From NCBI RefSeq assembly GCF_902506505.1, contig NZ_LR733406.1, positions 1,512,525-1,576,524 on the forward strand: DNA of 64,000 nt, read 5' to 3'. Positions 18,934 through 28,877 of this stretch are shown in pieces. The stretch is from Pseudomonas sp. 8AS (lineage in GTDB: Bacteria; Pseudomonadota; Gammaproteobacteria; Pseudomonadales; Pseudomonadaceae). The translations under genes were made by a program, and so were the position numbers. Numbering within the stretch: position 1 is the first letter of the stretch; every line of letters begins with the position of its first letter. The notes beneath the pieces were generated by a model, which searched no databases, was not told the origin of the DNA, and was given only the letters and a program-made list of their open reading frames with translations.

Positions 18934-18950
18934 TACCCGGAGCAGACAAA

Positions 18951-19367
18951 ATGAAGATCGGTGAACTGGCCAGCCGCACCGGCCTGGCGCCCTCGCGTAT
19001 CCGCTTCTACGAGGCCAGCGGGCTGATCGCCGCCCAGCGCCAGGCCAATGGCTACCGCAGCTATGCGGAACAGACGGTGCAGACCCTCGGCCTGATCGCC
19101 TGCGCCCAGCAGTCCGGTTTCAGTCTGGAGGAGATCCGCCGCCTGCTGCCGGGCAGCGAGCAGCAGGGCTGGGCCCACGACGAACTGCTGGCCAGTCTGC
19201 GGCGCAAGGTCGGCGAGATCGAGGCCATGCAGCAGCGCCTGGCGCAGAACAAGGCGCAACTGCTGGGCATCATCGCCGGCATCGAGAGCAAACCGGAAGG
19301 CATGCCGTGCACGGAAAACGCCGAGCGGGTGCTGGCCAACCTGCGGGGCGCGGGGCCGGGCGAGTAG
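18951..19367 (+). CDS. MerR family transcriptional regulator
   Basis: 138 residues: winged helix at 1-70 (MKIGELASRTGLAPSRIRFYE, then GYRSYAEQ), a long dimerisation helix (~80-115), and a short C-terminal tail with one Cys (PCTENAE). There is no large ligand-binding domain, so it falls with the small SoxR/CueR/AdhR-like regulators, but the paired metal-binding cysteines of CueR or MerR are not present. The divergent OYE gene is the likely target. ATG 18951 is preceded by GGAG. Confidence 0.88.
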   Translation: MKIGELASRTGLAPSRIRFYEASGLIAAQRQANGYRSYAEQTVQTLGLIACAQQSGFSLEEIRRLLPGSEQQGWAHDELLASLRRKVGEIEAMQQRLAQNKAQLLGIIAGIESKPEGMPCTENAERVLANLRGAGPGE

Positions 19368-19671
19368 GGGCGGCAATCTGCCGACACAGTCGCGACCAGG
19401 GTAATAGCACGCAGTGTTTGCCTGGCCGGCGCGACTGTAGTAAGACTTAGGCAAGGACTGAATTCAACCAGCCTTGGCCCAAGAGCCAGAGCTGATTCGA
19501 TGTTGTGTGGCACTGCCGGGGGATTGGAAGTCGACAGCGCATCTGAAGTGCTCAGGCTTCTACGCTGCATTTCCCCGCAGCAGCAGGCATCACCATGGGA
19601 GACGTTGCACCAGCCTGAACCTCAGCGGCCGCACCACCTCGAAACAACACCCAGTAAAACGAGGAAGCCCT
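19368..19671. other. Leader region upstream of the HPF-like gene, with a long-range hairpin
   Basis: About 300 bases without a gene. ACAGTCGCG (19386-19394) plus CCAGG (19396-19400) can pair with CCTGG (19421-19425) plus CGCGACTGT (19430-19438), giving a long stem shortly after the merR-like stop. The rest shows no clear structure. The hairpin could end the merR-like transcript; it has no T run. Confidence 0.45.
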
Positions 19672-20085
19672 ATGCAAGTTCAAGTGCACACTAACCAGAT
19701 CGAAGGCAGTGCTCGGCTTCAGGAGTGGGTCAGCTCCGCCGTATTGGACAAACTCGATCTGTTCGACGAGTTCCTGACCCGAGTGGTCGTCCATATCAGC
19801 GACGAAAACGCACACAAGGCCGGCGCCGACGACAAGCGCTGCCACATCGAGGCCCGCCCGAAAGGCCACCAGCCGATTTCCGTCACCCACAAATCCGAGG
19901 AAATGGGCATCGCCGTAGACGGCGCCGTGGAGAAGATGCGCCACGCCCTGGAACACCTGGCCGGTCGCCTGGAGAACAAGGTGGTCTCCACCGGCCGCAT
20001 CGAAGCTCCGGGCGAGCCACTGCTCACCGATGCCCTGCTGCAAGAGGAATTCCTGGCCAAACAGGAAGAACTGGAACGCGGCTGA
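19672..20085 (+). CDS. HPF/RaiA-family ribosome-associated protein
   Basis: 137 residues starting at MQVQVHTNQIEGS, with GAGGA before the ATG. The N-terminal ~100 residues match the ribosome hibernation factor fold: an edge strand, the helix LQEWVSSAVLDKLDLF, then VVVHISDENAHKAG and CHIEARPKGHQPI. These proteins occupy the decoding centre of idle ribosomes. The C-terminal 35 residues form an extra helical tail. This is not the rpoN-linked hpf, which lies elsewhere in pseudomonads; it is a second paralogue. A strong terminator follows at 20136-20167. Confidence 0.8.
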   Translation: MQVQVHTNQIEGSARLQEWVSSAVLDKLDLFDEFLTRVVVHISDENAHKAGADDKRCHIEARPKGHQPISVTHKSEEMGIAVDGAVEKMRHALEHLAGRLENKVVSTGRIEAPGEPLLTDALLQEEFLAKQEELERG

Positions 20086-20135
20086 ACGCCAGGCCAGCAT
20101 GGAAAACCGCCCTTATGGGCGATCAGGCTGCTGAC

Positions 20136-20167
20136 GAACCCCGTCTTCTTAGACGGGGTTCGTTTTT
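20136..20167 (+). terminator. Rho-independent terminator after the HPF-like gene
   Basis: Ten-base arms AACCCCGTCT / AGACGGGGTT (20137-20146 and 20151-20160) with a TCTT loop are followed by CGTTTTT. Confidence 0.9.
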
Positions 20168-20441
20168 CAGCGAGCACCTGGGGGCATTGGCATACGGGGC
20201 CGTACCCAGTTCAAGCAGAACAAGCCTCGGTCACTGTCTGCCCTGAAATTCGTCGAGGGCATCGATCACGGACATCGTAGGCTCGTAGTGGCCGAATCGT
20301 TCTGCAAGCCCTTCGCACGCGGCATGCCCTGTCCCCGCGCGTGGGCCGCGGGTGTATCCCTAACTCCTGCAGCTCCAAGGCAAAGCCTCAAGCACCAGCA
20401 CGCCGACCAGATCGGCCGACGTATAGCGCGGATTGGCCCGC

Positions 20442-20672
20442 TTACTTCTGCTTGCTGCCTTTGATGTTGCCGACAACTCCACCGGCGACGGCGCCAATCG
20501 CCGCTCCGGTCCATCCATTGCCGCCGGAAATTGCGGCAATGCCGGCGCCGGCCGCAGCACCGATGGCCGCGCCGCTAAAGGTTCCCTGCTGCTGAGGAGT
20601 CATCGAGGTGCAGCCGATCACCCCCGCTACGGTGAGGATTGCGGCAAACGATAGAAATCGCTTCATGTTCAT
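20442..20672 (-). CDS. Small glycine-zipper lipoprotein
   Basis: 76 residues. A lipoprotein signal (FLSFAAILTVAGVIGC) precedes repeated GxxxG glycine-zipper segments (GAAIGAAAGAGIAA, then GAAIGAVAGGVVG), and the tail is basic (KGSKQK). This is the YMGG/2TM glycine-zipper type found in outer-membrane or envelope stress proteins; the zippers let helices pack in a membrane. Two starts are two codons apart (20672 and 20666). It begins 14 bases after the stop of the 121-aa secreted protein, so the two are probably one operon. Confidence 0.75.
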   Translation of the reverse strand: MNMKRFLSFAAILTVAGVIGCTSMTPQQQGTFSGAAIGAAAGAGIAAISGGNGWTGAAIGAVAGGVVGNIKGSKQK

Positions 20673-20686
20673 TTCCGCTACCTGCT

Positions 20687-21052
20687 CTATTGAAGGCCGG
20701 GCAAGACCATCTCGAACCAGATGGTCTCGATGACGGGGCGTTTCACTTGGTCGGGATTGGCGGCGTACCATCGGTTGAGCCCCTCGCGCACGGAGTCAAG
20801 CGTGTGCCCCTTCAAGCCCTTGCTGAAGCGAGGGATCAGGCTCTGGTCGTCGGCCGGCGGCTTCGATGCATGGTAGGCCGCTTCCACTTGGTACGCGTTG
20901 GCGATGCCGATGAGATAAACCTTCTTGAGTTGTTCCGATGATTCCATCCAGTGCTCGCCAGTGATCAGGGGCACCTCGTCGGCCTGGGCAAGGCTCGATA
21001 GCGTTACCAGGCATGCTATCAATGCCAGCATGCCCATTCGCAATATCTTCAT
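20687..21052 (-). CDS. Conserved secreted protein of unknown function (121 aa)
   Basis: A signal peptide (MKILRMGMLALIACLVTLSSLAQA shape, cut near residue 24) leads a ~97-residue mature domain. A strong GAGGAGG box precedes ATG 21052. The mature part starts around EVPLITGEHWMESS, is mostly helical, has no Cys and ends LPGLQ. The phrase YLIGIANAYQVE recalls small periplasmic proteins of the Rap1a/Ssp immunity-like fold, but this is a weak impression and I do not assign a function. It probably shares an operon with the downstream glycine-zipper lipoprotein. Confidence 0.65.
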   Translation of the reverse strand: MKILRMGMLALIACLVTLSSLAQADEVPLITGEHWMESSEQLKKVYLIGIANAYQVEAAYHASKPPADDQSLIPRFSKGLKGHTLDSVREGLNRWYAANPDQVKRPVIETIWFEMVLPGLQ

Positions 21053-21293
21053 CGCTTCCCCTCCTCGCCAGATTGAACCTAAACGCCGCAGCGTCGTTTG
21101 ATCGGTTAGCGGGCATCGCTGCTGCCGTCCGCTCTGCGTGGAGTGCACGAGCATCGCGGCTGCAACGTGATCACAAGGCGTCTCATCTGATGCTGCAGGT
21201 TAGACCAGCATGCCTGGGCCAGCAAAAACGAGCAGCTTGTTTGCGCACCTTCTGCAGGTAGAGGTTCCCGGCTTTCCCCGCTGCGCCGCCGCA

Positions 21294-22841
21294 TCACTTC
21301 AGGCCAAGGCGGGCCGCCAGGCGGCTGAGGTTGGCCCGGTCCAGCTCCAGCTCGCGCGCGGCGGCGGTCCAGTTGCCCTGGTGGCGTTCTAGGGCGGCGC
21401 CGATCAGCTGGCGCTGGAAGTGCTCGCAGGCCTGGCGCAGCCCCGGCTGCTTCGCGCTGCGCTCGACGGGCAGCTCCGCCTGCACCGCGCTTGAGCTGGC
21501 CGGCAGGTCCAGATCCTCCACGGCGATCGACAGTATCCGCGGGCGTTCCGGATGGCGGGACAGGGCCTTGAGTGCGGCGCGGCCGATCAGGTGTTCGAGT
21601 TCGCGCACGTTGCCCGGCCAGTCGTAGTCGAGCAGCGCCGCCTGGGCCTCCCGGCTCAGGCGCAGGCCACGCAGGCGCAGGCGGGGGCGGTTCTGTTCCA
21701 GGAAATTGCCGGCCAGCAGCAGGATGTCGCGACCGCGTTCGCGCAGGGGCGGTACGTGCAGCGGGTAGACGCTGAGGCGGTGGTAGAGGTCGGCGCGGAA
21801 ACGCCCGGCGCGCACTTCCTCGGCGAGGTCGCGGTTGCTGGCCGCGAGGATGCGCACATCGACCTGGTGCTCCCGGTCGGAGCCGACCCGCTGCAGGTGC
21901 CCGCTCTGCAGCACGCGCAGCAGCTTGGCTTGCACCGGCAATGGCAGCTCGCCCACTTCGTCGAGAAACAGGGTGCTGCCGTTGGCTATCTCGAACTTGC
22001 CCGCGCGCTCGCTGACCGCGCCGGAAAAGGCGCCGCGGACGTGGCCGAACAGCTCGCTCTCGACCAGGGTCTCGGGCAGGGCGGCGCAGTTCAGGCTGAT
22101 CAGCGGGCGCTCGGCCCGCGGCGACTGGCGGTGCAGGGCCTGGGCCACCAGCTCCTTGCCGACCCCGGTCTCGCCGCCGATCAGGACGGTCAGATCGCTG
22201 CCGGCGACCAGGGCGATTTCGCCCAGCAGGCGCTGGGTCACCGCGCTCTGACCGATGATCTGCGCCGGCTGTCGCTGCCCGGCGGCGAGGCGATAGCTTT
22301 CGGTCAGGTGGGCCTCGTTTTCCAGGCGGCGCGACAGGCTGTTCATCCGTTCGCCGGCCTGTACCGTGGCGGCGGCCAGGCGCGCCACGGTCTCCAGGTT
22401 GTCCAGGGCGATCTGGCCGAAGCGCGACGGGTCCAGCGAGTCCAGGGTCAGCAGGCCCCAGGGCCGCTCGTTGATGAACAGCGGGCAGCCCAGGCAGTCA
22501 TGCACCTCGAGCCGGCCGTGGCGGCATTCGACCAGGCCGTCGTAAGGGTCGGGCAGCTCGCAGTCGGCGGCAAAGCGGGTCGCTCCGCGCTGTTCGAGCA
22601 GGGCGGCCAGGCGCGGGTGTTCGTCGACCTTGAAGCGGCGGCCCAGGGCGTCGGCGCTGAGCCCGCTGACGGCCAGCGGCACCAGGTGGTCCTGCTCCAG
22701 GCGCAGCAGGGCGATGGCGTCGCACGGCACCAGTTCGAGCAGGGCGGCGAGCAGGCGCTGGAAGCGTTCGTTGTCCGGCAGCTCGCGGGTCAGGTCGTCG
22801 AGCAGCGGGAGCATGGCCTGCAGCAGTGGGGTGTTGGTCAT
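21294..22841 (-). CDS. norR: NorR-type nitric oxide-sensing sigma-54 activator
   Basis: 515 residues: GAF domain (1-170), AAA+ domain (~195-430) with Walker A GGETGVGKE (222-230), the sigma-54 contact loop GAFSGA (270-275) and Walker B LFLDEVGE (291-298), then a Fis-type helix-turn-helix at the C terminus. Compared with E. coli NorR from memory, all five proposed ligands of the non-heme iron that senses NO are kept: Arg77, Asp98, Asp101, Cys116, Asp134. The loop has Ser where most family members have Thr (GAFTGA). Its ATG lies inside one of three NorR sites, so it is probably autoregulated. No norVW or flavohaemoglobin gene is adjacent. Confidence 0.92.
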   Translation of the reverse strand: MTNTPLLQAMLPLLDDLTRELPDNERFQRLLAALLELVPCDAIALLRLEQDHLVPLAVSGLSADALGRRFKVDEHPRLAALLEQRGATRFAADCELPDPYDGLVECRHGRLEVHDCLGCPLFINERPWGLLTLDSLDPSRFGQIALDNLETVARLAAATVQAGERMNSLSRRLENEAHLTESYRLAAGQRQPAQIIGQSAVTQRLLGEIALVAGSDLTVLIGGETGVGKELVAQALHRQSPRAERPLISLNCAALPETLVESELFGHVRGAFSGAVSERAGKFEIANGSTLFLDEVGELPLPVQAKLLRVLQSGHLQRVGSDREHQVDVRILAASNRDLAEEVRAGRFRADLYHRLSVYPLHVPPLRERGRDILLLAGNFLEQNRPRLRLRGLRLSREAQAALLDYDWPGNVRELEHLIGRAALKALSRHPERPRILSIAVEDLDLPASSSAVQAELPVERSAKQPGLRQACEHFQRQLIGAALERHQGNWTAAARELELDRANLSRLAARLGLK

Positions 22842-22892
22842 ATTGACTCCGATTTGGTCAAATCAACACGGTAGTTCCACGGTCATAGTGAC
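22837..22892. promoter_or_regulatory. Three NorR-type binding sites (GT-N7-AC)
   Basis: Three copies of the NorR core GT-N7-AC lie at 22837-22847 (GTCATATTGAC, covering the norR start codon), 22857-22867 (GTCAAATCAAC) and 22882-22892 (GTCATAGTGAC, a perfect GTCA-TGAC dyad). Centres are 20 and 25 bases apart. E. coli norR-norVW also has three such enhancer sites. Confidence 0.75.
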
Positions 22893-22934
22893 TCATGCTC
22901 GATTCAAGTAATTGATTTTTATCAATTTCGTTGC

Positions 22935-22950
22935 TGGCACGATTAGTGGT
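22935..22950 (+). promoter_or_regulatory. Candidate sigma-54 promoter for the glycine-zipper gene
   Basis: TGGCACG at 22935-22941 is a perfect -24 element. The -12 position reads GTGG rather than TTGC, so this half is degenerate. It is 43 bases downstream of the last NorR site and about 40 bases upstream of the gene start, the geometry expected for enhancer-driven transcription. Confidence 0.5.
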
Positions 22951-22990
22951 TTGTTCTGGGTGAGTTAAATCCACTTTCCCTGGAGTCACC

Positions 22991-23344
22991 ATGAAGTCGT
23001 CCAAGCTGATTGTTCTGTGCCTGAGCCTTACCTGCGCTTCGTTCTCCTTTGCCGACCAGGTGGTCCGCGAGACCACCGATAACACTGCCGGTGCGGCGGT
23101 CGGCTCGCTCAGCGGCCTGATGCTGGGCGGTGCCGCCGGAGGTCCGGTCGGTGCCCTGGTCGGCGCCGGGGCCGGCTTCTTTGCCGGGCGCGCGGTGCAG
23201 CAGGAGACGGGGCTCAGCGAGCCGGCGTACGAGGTCGAAAACCAGGCGGGCGAGCGCGCGGTCATCCGCTCGCCCAACGCCCGCTTCGCCCTGGGGCAGC
23301 GCGTCGAGCGGCAAGGCATCCGCATCCAGGCGGTTGCCGACTGA
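22991..23344 (+). CDS. Secreted glycine-zipper protein, putative NorR target
   Basis: 117 residues with a cleavable signal peptide (SSKLIVLCLSLTCASFSFA). A glycine zipper follows (AAVGSLSGLMLGGAAGG, then GALVGAGAGFFAG, ~37-70), and a C-terminal ~45-residue domain contains ALGQRVERQGIRIQ. Zipper proteins of this sort insert in or bridge membranes. No function is known for this one. It is divergent from norR with three NorR sites and a sigma-54-like promoter between, so NO-induced expression is the simplest inference. A CTGGAG box precedes ATG 22991. Confidence 0.75.
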   Translation: MKSSKLIVLCLSLTCASFSFADQVVRETTDNTAGAAVGSLSGLMLGGAAGGPVGALVGAGAGFFAGRAVQQETGLSEPAYEVENQAGERAVIRSPNARFALGQRVERQGIRIQAVAD

Positions 23345-23519
23345 GCGCGGCCGGGCGCCCGCCTGCGCAGGGGCGCCCGGCATCGTCGTTTCGGCTGGGG
23401 GCTGAACGGCTCTGCTCGGCCGGTGAACCTTGCAGGCGCCCGGCAGTCTCACCCCGGCATCAGGAGGCCGCCAGCAGGCGCCTCTGCCGTCGTCAGTCCT
23501 GCCGAGTCGTTTGCCGTTC

Positions 23520-24380
23520 ATGTCCCAAGCCGCCCGCACCTCCCGTTTCGTTGCGCTCTGCCTGTTGCCCCTGCTGCCGCTGCTCGCCGCTCCCGTCCAG
23601 GCCGGCGGCGAGCGGCAGCTGCTGGCGGCCATCAATGACTACCGGGGCCAGCCCCGGCGCTGCGAGAACCGCCAGGTCCGCGCGCTGGCACCGTTGCAGC
23701 TGAAGGCGAGCCTGGCCTTGCCGGTCGGCTATGCCGGCCGCTTGCGGGAGACCCTGAAGGCGGCCGGCTATCCGGCGCTGGCGGCGCGCACCATCCGCCT
23801 GGGCGGGGCGGCGGATGCCCAGGCCGCCTTTGCCCGGTTGCGCAGCAGTTACTGTGCGGCCCTGCTCGACCCGCAGTTCGCCGATATCGGCGTCAGCCGG
23901 CGCGGGCATGAGTGGCGGGTGGTGCTGGCGAAACCCCAGTTCGCCGAGCAATTGGGCGATTGGCGGGCAGCGGGCAAGGCCCTGCTCAGCCAGGTCAACG
24001 CGGCTCGGGCGCAGCCGCGCCAGTGTGGCCGGCGGCGCTTCGCCGCCACCCGGCCGCTGGCCTGGAATGCCGCCCTGGGGGCGGCGGCGCAGGAACACAG
24101 CCGGGCGATGGCCAGTGCCAGCTACTTCGCCCACCAGGACCCCGACGGCGATTCGCCGGCGGATCGGGCGCGGGCCGCCGGCTACCGCGGCCGGCAGATC
24201 GGCGAGAACATCGCCGCCGGGCAGGGCTCGCCAAGCCAGGCGCTGGCGGGCTGGCTGGCCAGCCCCGGGCATTGCGCCAACCTGATGAACCCGCGCTTCA
24301 CCCAGGTGGGGGCGGCCTATGCGGCGCAACCGCGCAGCGCCGCGGGCATCTACTGGACGATGCTGTTCGGCGCGCCCTGA
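23520..24380 (+). CDS. Secreted CAP (SCP/PR1) protein with a degenerate tandem domain
   Basis: 286 residues from ATG 23520, where a signal peptide begins (FVALCLLPLLPLLAAPVQA). The C-terminal half (~155-286) is a CAP domain: EHSRAMASASYFAHQDPDG, IGENIAAG and SPGHCANLMNPRFTQVG with the usual His/Glu positions. The N-terminal half (~30-150) is a diverged copy: LLAAINDYRGQPRRC mirrors LLSQVNAARAQPRQC, and SSYCAALLDPQFADIGV mirrors SPGHCANLMNPRFTQVG, but the His and Glu residues are lost. CAP proteins act outside the cell as proteases, lipid binders or inhibitors; the role here is unknown. Confidence 0.82.
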   Translation: MSQAARTSRFVALCLLPLLPLLAAPVQAGGERQLLAAINDYRGQPRRCENRQVRALAPLQLKASLALPVGYAGRLRETLKAAGYPALAARTIRLGGAADAQAAFARLRSSYCAALLDPQFADIGVSRRGHEWRVVLAKPQFAEQLGDWRAAGKALLSQVNAARAQPRQCGRRRFAATRPLAWNAALGAAAQEHSRAMASASYFAHQDPDGDSPADRARAAGYRGRQIGENIAAGQGSPSQALAGWLASPGHCANLMNPRFTQVGAAYAAQPRSAAGIYWTMLFGAP

Positions 24381-24416
24381 GGGCGGCCCTTCCGTGTGCG
24401 GGTGAGCCTCGCCCGC

Positions 24417-25034
24417 TCAATCTGCGGCGAGCGAGCGCCAGGCGGCTTCGGCCAGCGCATCGCGGTAGGCCGTTGGCCGGTTGCGCACCCGGCCGGAGAG
24501 CCAGGCCCGGCAATAGCTTTCGGCCGGGCCGATGATCAGCGAGGGGATCAGCTCGACGGGCAGGTGTTGCAGCTCGTCGCTGCGCCCCGGCGCGCCCAGC
24601 CACTCCAGCAACTGCCGGTTGCGCGTCCTGTTGCGCGCGGCCAGCTCGTCCTTGAACGGTCCCTTGGTCACGGCAAAGCGCGCGTGGAACTGGAAGCGCG
24701 CCCAGTCCGGCTGGCTGTCGACCCAGTCCACATAGCTGTGCACCAGGGCGAGCACGCCTTCCCGGGTGCTCGCGGCCTGGTTCAGGTAGCGCTCGCGCAG
24801 CTCGGCCTGGTCATCCAGGGCGGTGAGGAACAGCGCCGCCACCAGGCCTTCCTTGTTGCCGAAGTGGTGGTAGATGGCGCCCACGCTGGTCTCGCAGGCG
24901 GCGCGGATCATCTCGATGGTGGTGGCTTCGATGCCCTGCTCGTTGAAGCAGGCAAGCGCCTTTCCAAGGATGCTGCGTTTGAGCTCGGCCCTTCTTCCGG
25001 GGTAGCAACGCTCTAGTAGGTCTGACGTTTCCAT
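24417..25034 (-). CDS. TetR family transcriptional regulator
   Basis: 205 residues. The N-terminal helix-turn-helix is typical: ILGKALACFNEQGIEATTIE, then TSVGAIYHHFGNKEGLVAAL. The C-terminal ligand-binding domain is helical and has no clear ligand signature. ATG 25034 is chosen because the longer frame back to 25166 runs through the operator region. A large AT-rich dyad at 25119-25151 lies between it and the divergent hotdog gene, so it likely represses that gene and perhaps itself, with release by a fatty-acyl or similar ligand (inference from the neighbour). Confidence 0.87.
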   Translation of the reverse strand: METSDLLERCYPGRRAELKRSILGKALACFNEQGIEATTIEMIRAACETSVGAIYHHFGNKEGLVAALFLTALDDQAELRERYLNQAASTREGVLALVHSYVDWVDSQPDWARFQFHARFAVTKGPFKDELAARNRTRNRQLLEWLGAPGRSDELQHLPVELIPSLIIGPAESYCRAWLSGRVRNRPTAYRDALAEAAWRSLAAD

Positions 25035-25118
25035 GCTCGACACGAGGCAAAAATCCCATGGTAAGGCAGACGGCCGCCCGGGGGTAAGCCGTGCTCGGCT
25101 TGACGTGGGCTCTCGATA

Positions 25119-25151
25119 CAGAATATTGTTCTTTAACAGAATAATATTCTG
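25119..25151. promoter_or_regulatory. Candidate TetR operator
   Basis: A 33-base dyad, with outer arms CAGAATATT / AATATTCTG matching perfectly and most inner positions also symmetric. It sits 32 bases upstream of the hotdog-gene ATG and 84 bases upstream of the TetR ATG, in sequence far more AT-rich than its surroundings. Confidence 0.7.
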
Positions 25152-25183
25152 TTTAATTTCCAGCATTCCCGTGAGGCATAACC

Positions 25184-25624
25184 ATGAGTCAGGTTCTCAA
25201 CATGTTCACCAGCGCAGGCCCGGAAGCGTTCAGCAAGATGGCCTGCCAGATGGCACCCTATTTCAGCAGCATCAACCCGCTGGTCTCCGAGCTGCGTGAA
25301 GGCCATGCCACGGTCCAGGTGCCCTTCAGCCGCGAGATCACTAACCACCTGGGCAGCGTGCATGCGATCGCCATGTGCAATGCCGCCGAACTGGCCGCCG
25401 GGATGATGACCAACGTGTCCATTCCCAGCGGCGCGCGCTGGATTCCCAAGGGCATGACGGTCGAGTACCAGGCCAAGGCCAAGAGCAGCGTGACCGCGGT
25501 CGCCGATGGCGCGGCGCTGGACTGGGCCAGCGAGGGAGACAAGGTCGTGCCGGTGGTCATCACCGACGCCGATGGCAAGCAGGTGTTTACTGCGCAGATC
25601 ACCATGAACGTGAAGCTGTCCTGA
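25184..25624 (+). CDS. Hotdog-fold protein (DUF4442/PaaI-like thioesterase)
   Basis: 146 residues with the single-hotdog pattern: LREGHATVQVPF, NHLGSVHAIAMCNAAELAAGMM (the central helix) and IPKGMTVEYQAKAKSSVTA. Members of this group hydrolyse acyl-CoA or other thioesters or only bind acyl chains. The usual catalytic Asp/Glu of PaaI is not obvious; an Asn-His pair starts the central helix. It is divergently paired with a TetR regulator, which suggests a role in lipid or acyl-CoA turnover controlled by ligand. Confidence 0.8.
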   Translation: MSQVLNMFTSAGPEAFSKMACQMAPYFSSINPLVSELREGHATVQVPFSREITNHLGSVHAIAMCNAAELAAGMMTNVSIPSGARWIPKGMTVEYQAKAKSSVTAVADGAALDWASEGDKVVPVVITDADGKQVFTAQITMNVKLS

Positions 25625-25673
25625 GCCCGGATGGGCAGGCGTTGCCGCTGTTGCTGATGGTTGCCCGCGGCTG

Positions 25674-25729
25674 AAAAAATGCGCCGCCGCCACCCGGTCG
25701 GGAAATCCGACTGGATGGCGGCGGCGCAT
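25674..25729 (-). terminator. Rho-independent terminator of katG
   Basis: Perfect 14-base arms (25679-25692 and 25716-25729). Read on the minus strand, the hairpin is followed by TTTTTT. It lies between the convergent hotdog gene and katG, 35 bases after the katG stop. Confidence 0.85.
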
Positions 25730-25763
25730 CGGCGGCTGGCTAGCCGACAGCTGGCTCGGGCAA

Positions 25764-27989
<2,226 letters not shown>

Positions 27990-28250
27990 TCACCTGAGTG
28001 GTCAGTCCAGCTTGGATTCTGGGTGGCGACCGGGCCAATAGGATTTAGGCATCGGATTCATAGTAGTCAGGGAATCCGCAGTGCATGACCGTCTGGTCGA
28101 TATTCGACGATCAGGGTGCTCCGGGCTGGCGCGGGCACCGGGCGTGGCCGACCAACGGTCAGTCGGCGGCGCCGGCGCGGCCTAGTCTGGAAGGTCCGGC
28201 ATCGCCGTGTTTGCGCCCCGTGACGCCCTCCCACTGCAAGGAGAACCATC

Positions 28251-28877
28251 ATGAGTACCCCCTACAAGCGCCTCGACAAGAATGACGCCGCCGTTCTGCT
28301 GGTCGATCACCAGGCCGGCCTGCTGTCGCTGGTACGCGATATCGACCCGGACAGGTTCAAGAACAACGTGCTGGCGCTCGGCGACCTGGCCAAGTATTTC
28401 AACCTGCCGACCATCCTCACCACCAGCTTCGAGAGCGGCCCCAACGGCCCGTTGGTTCCCGAGCTCCAGGCGCAGTTCCCCGGCGCGCCCTATATCGCCC
28501 GCCCCGGGCAGATCAACGCCTGGGACAACGAGGACTTCGTCAAGGCGGTCAAGGCCACCGGCAAGCGCCAGCTGATCATCGCCGGGGTGGTCACTGAGGT
28601 CTGCGTCGCCTTCCCGGCCCTGTCGGCCATCGCCGAAGGCTTCGAGGTGTTCGTTGTCACCGATGCCTCCGGCACCTTCAACGAGATCACCCGCCAGAGC
28701 GCCTGGGAGCGCATGTCCGCCGCCGGGGCGCAGCTGATGACCTGGTTCGGCGTGGCCTGCGAACTGCACCGCGACTGGCGCAACGATATTGAGGGGCTGG
28801 GCGCGCTGTTCTCCAACCACATTCCCGATTACCGCAACCTGATCACCAGCTACAGCACCCTGACTGCCGGCCAGTGA
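28251..28877 (+). CDS. ycaC: YcaC-type isochorismatase-family hydrolase
   Basis: 208 residues. The cysteine hydrolase triad is present: Asp in LLVDHQAGLL, Lys in FVKAVKATGKRQ and Cys in GVVTEVCVAFPAL with the preceding cis-peptide. YcaC proteins form octamers stacked into larger particles; the natural substrate is unknown. The sequence is distinct from the pyrazinamidase and true isochorismatase branches. It is divergent from katG with about 280 bases between, and AAGGAGAA lies before the ATG. Confidence 0.88.
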   Translation: MSTPYKRLDKNDAAVLLVDHQAGLLSLVRDIDPDRFKNNVLALGDLAKYFNLPTILTTSFESGPNGPLVPELQAQFPGAPYIARPGQINAWDNEDFVKAVKATGKRQLIIAGVVTEVCVAFPALSAIAEGFEVFVVTDASGTFNEITRQSAWERMSAAGAQLMTWFGVACELHRDWRNDIEGLGALFSNHIPDYRNLITSYSTLTAGQ

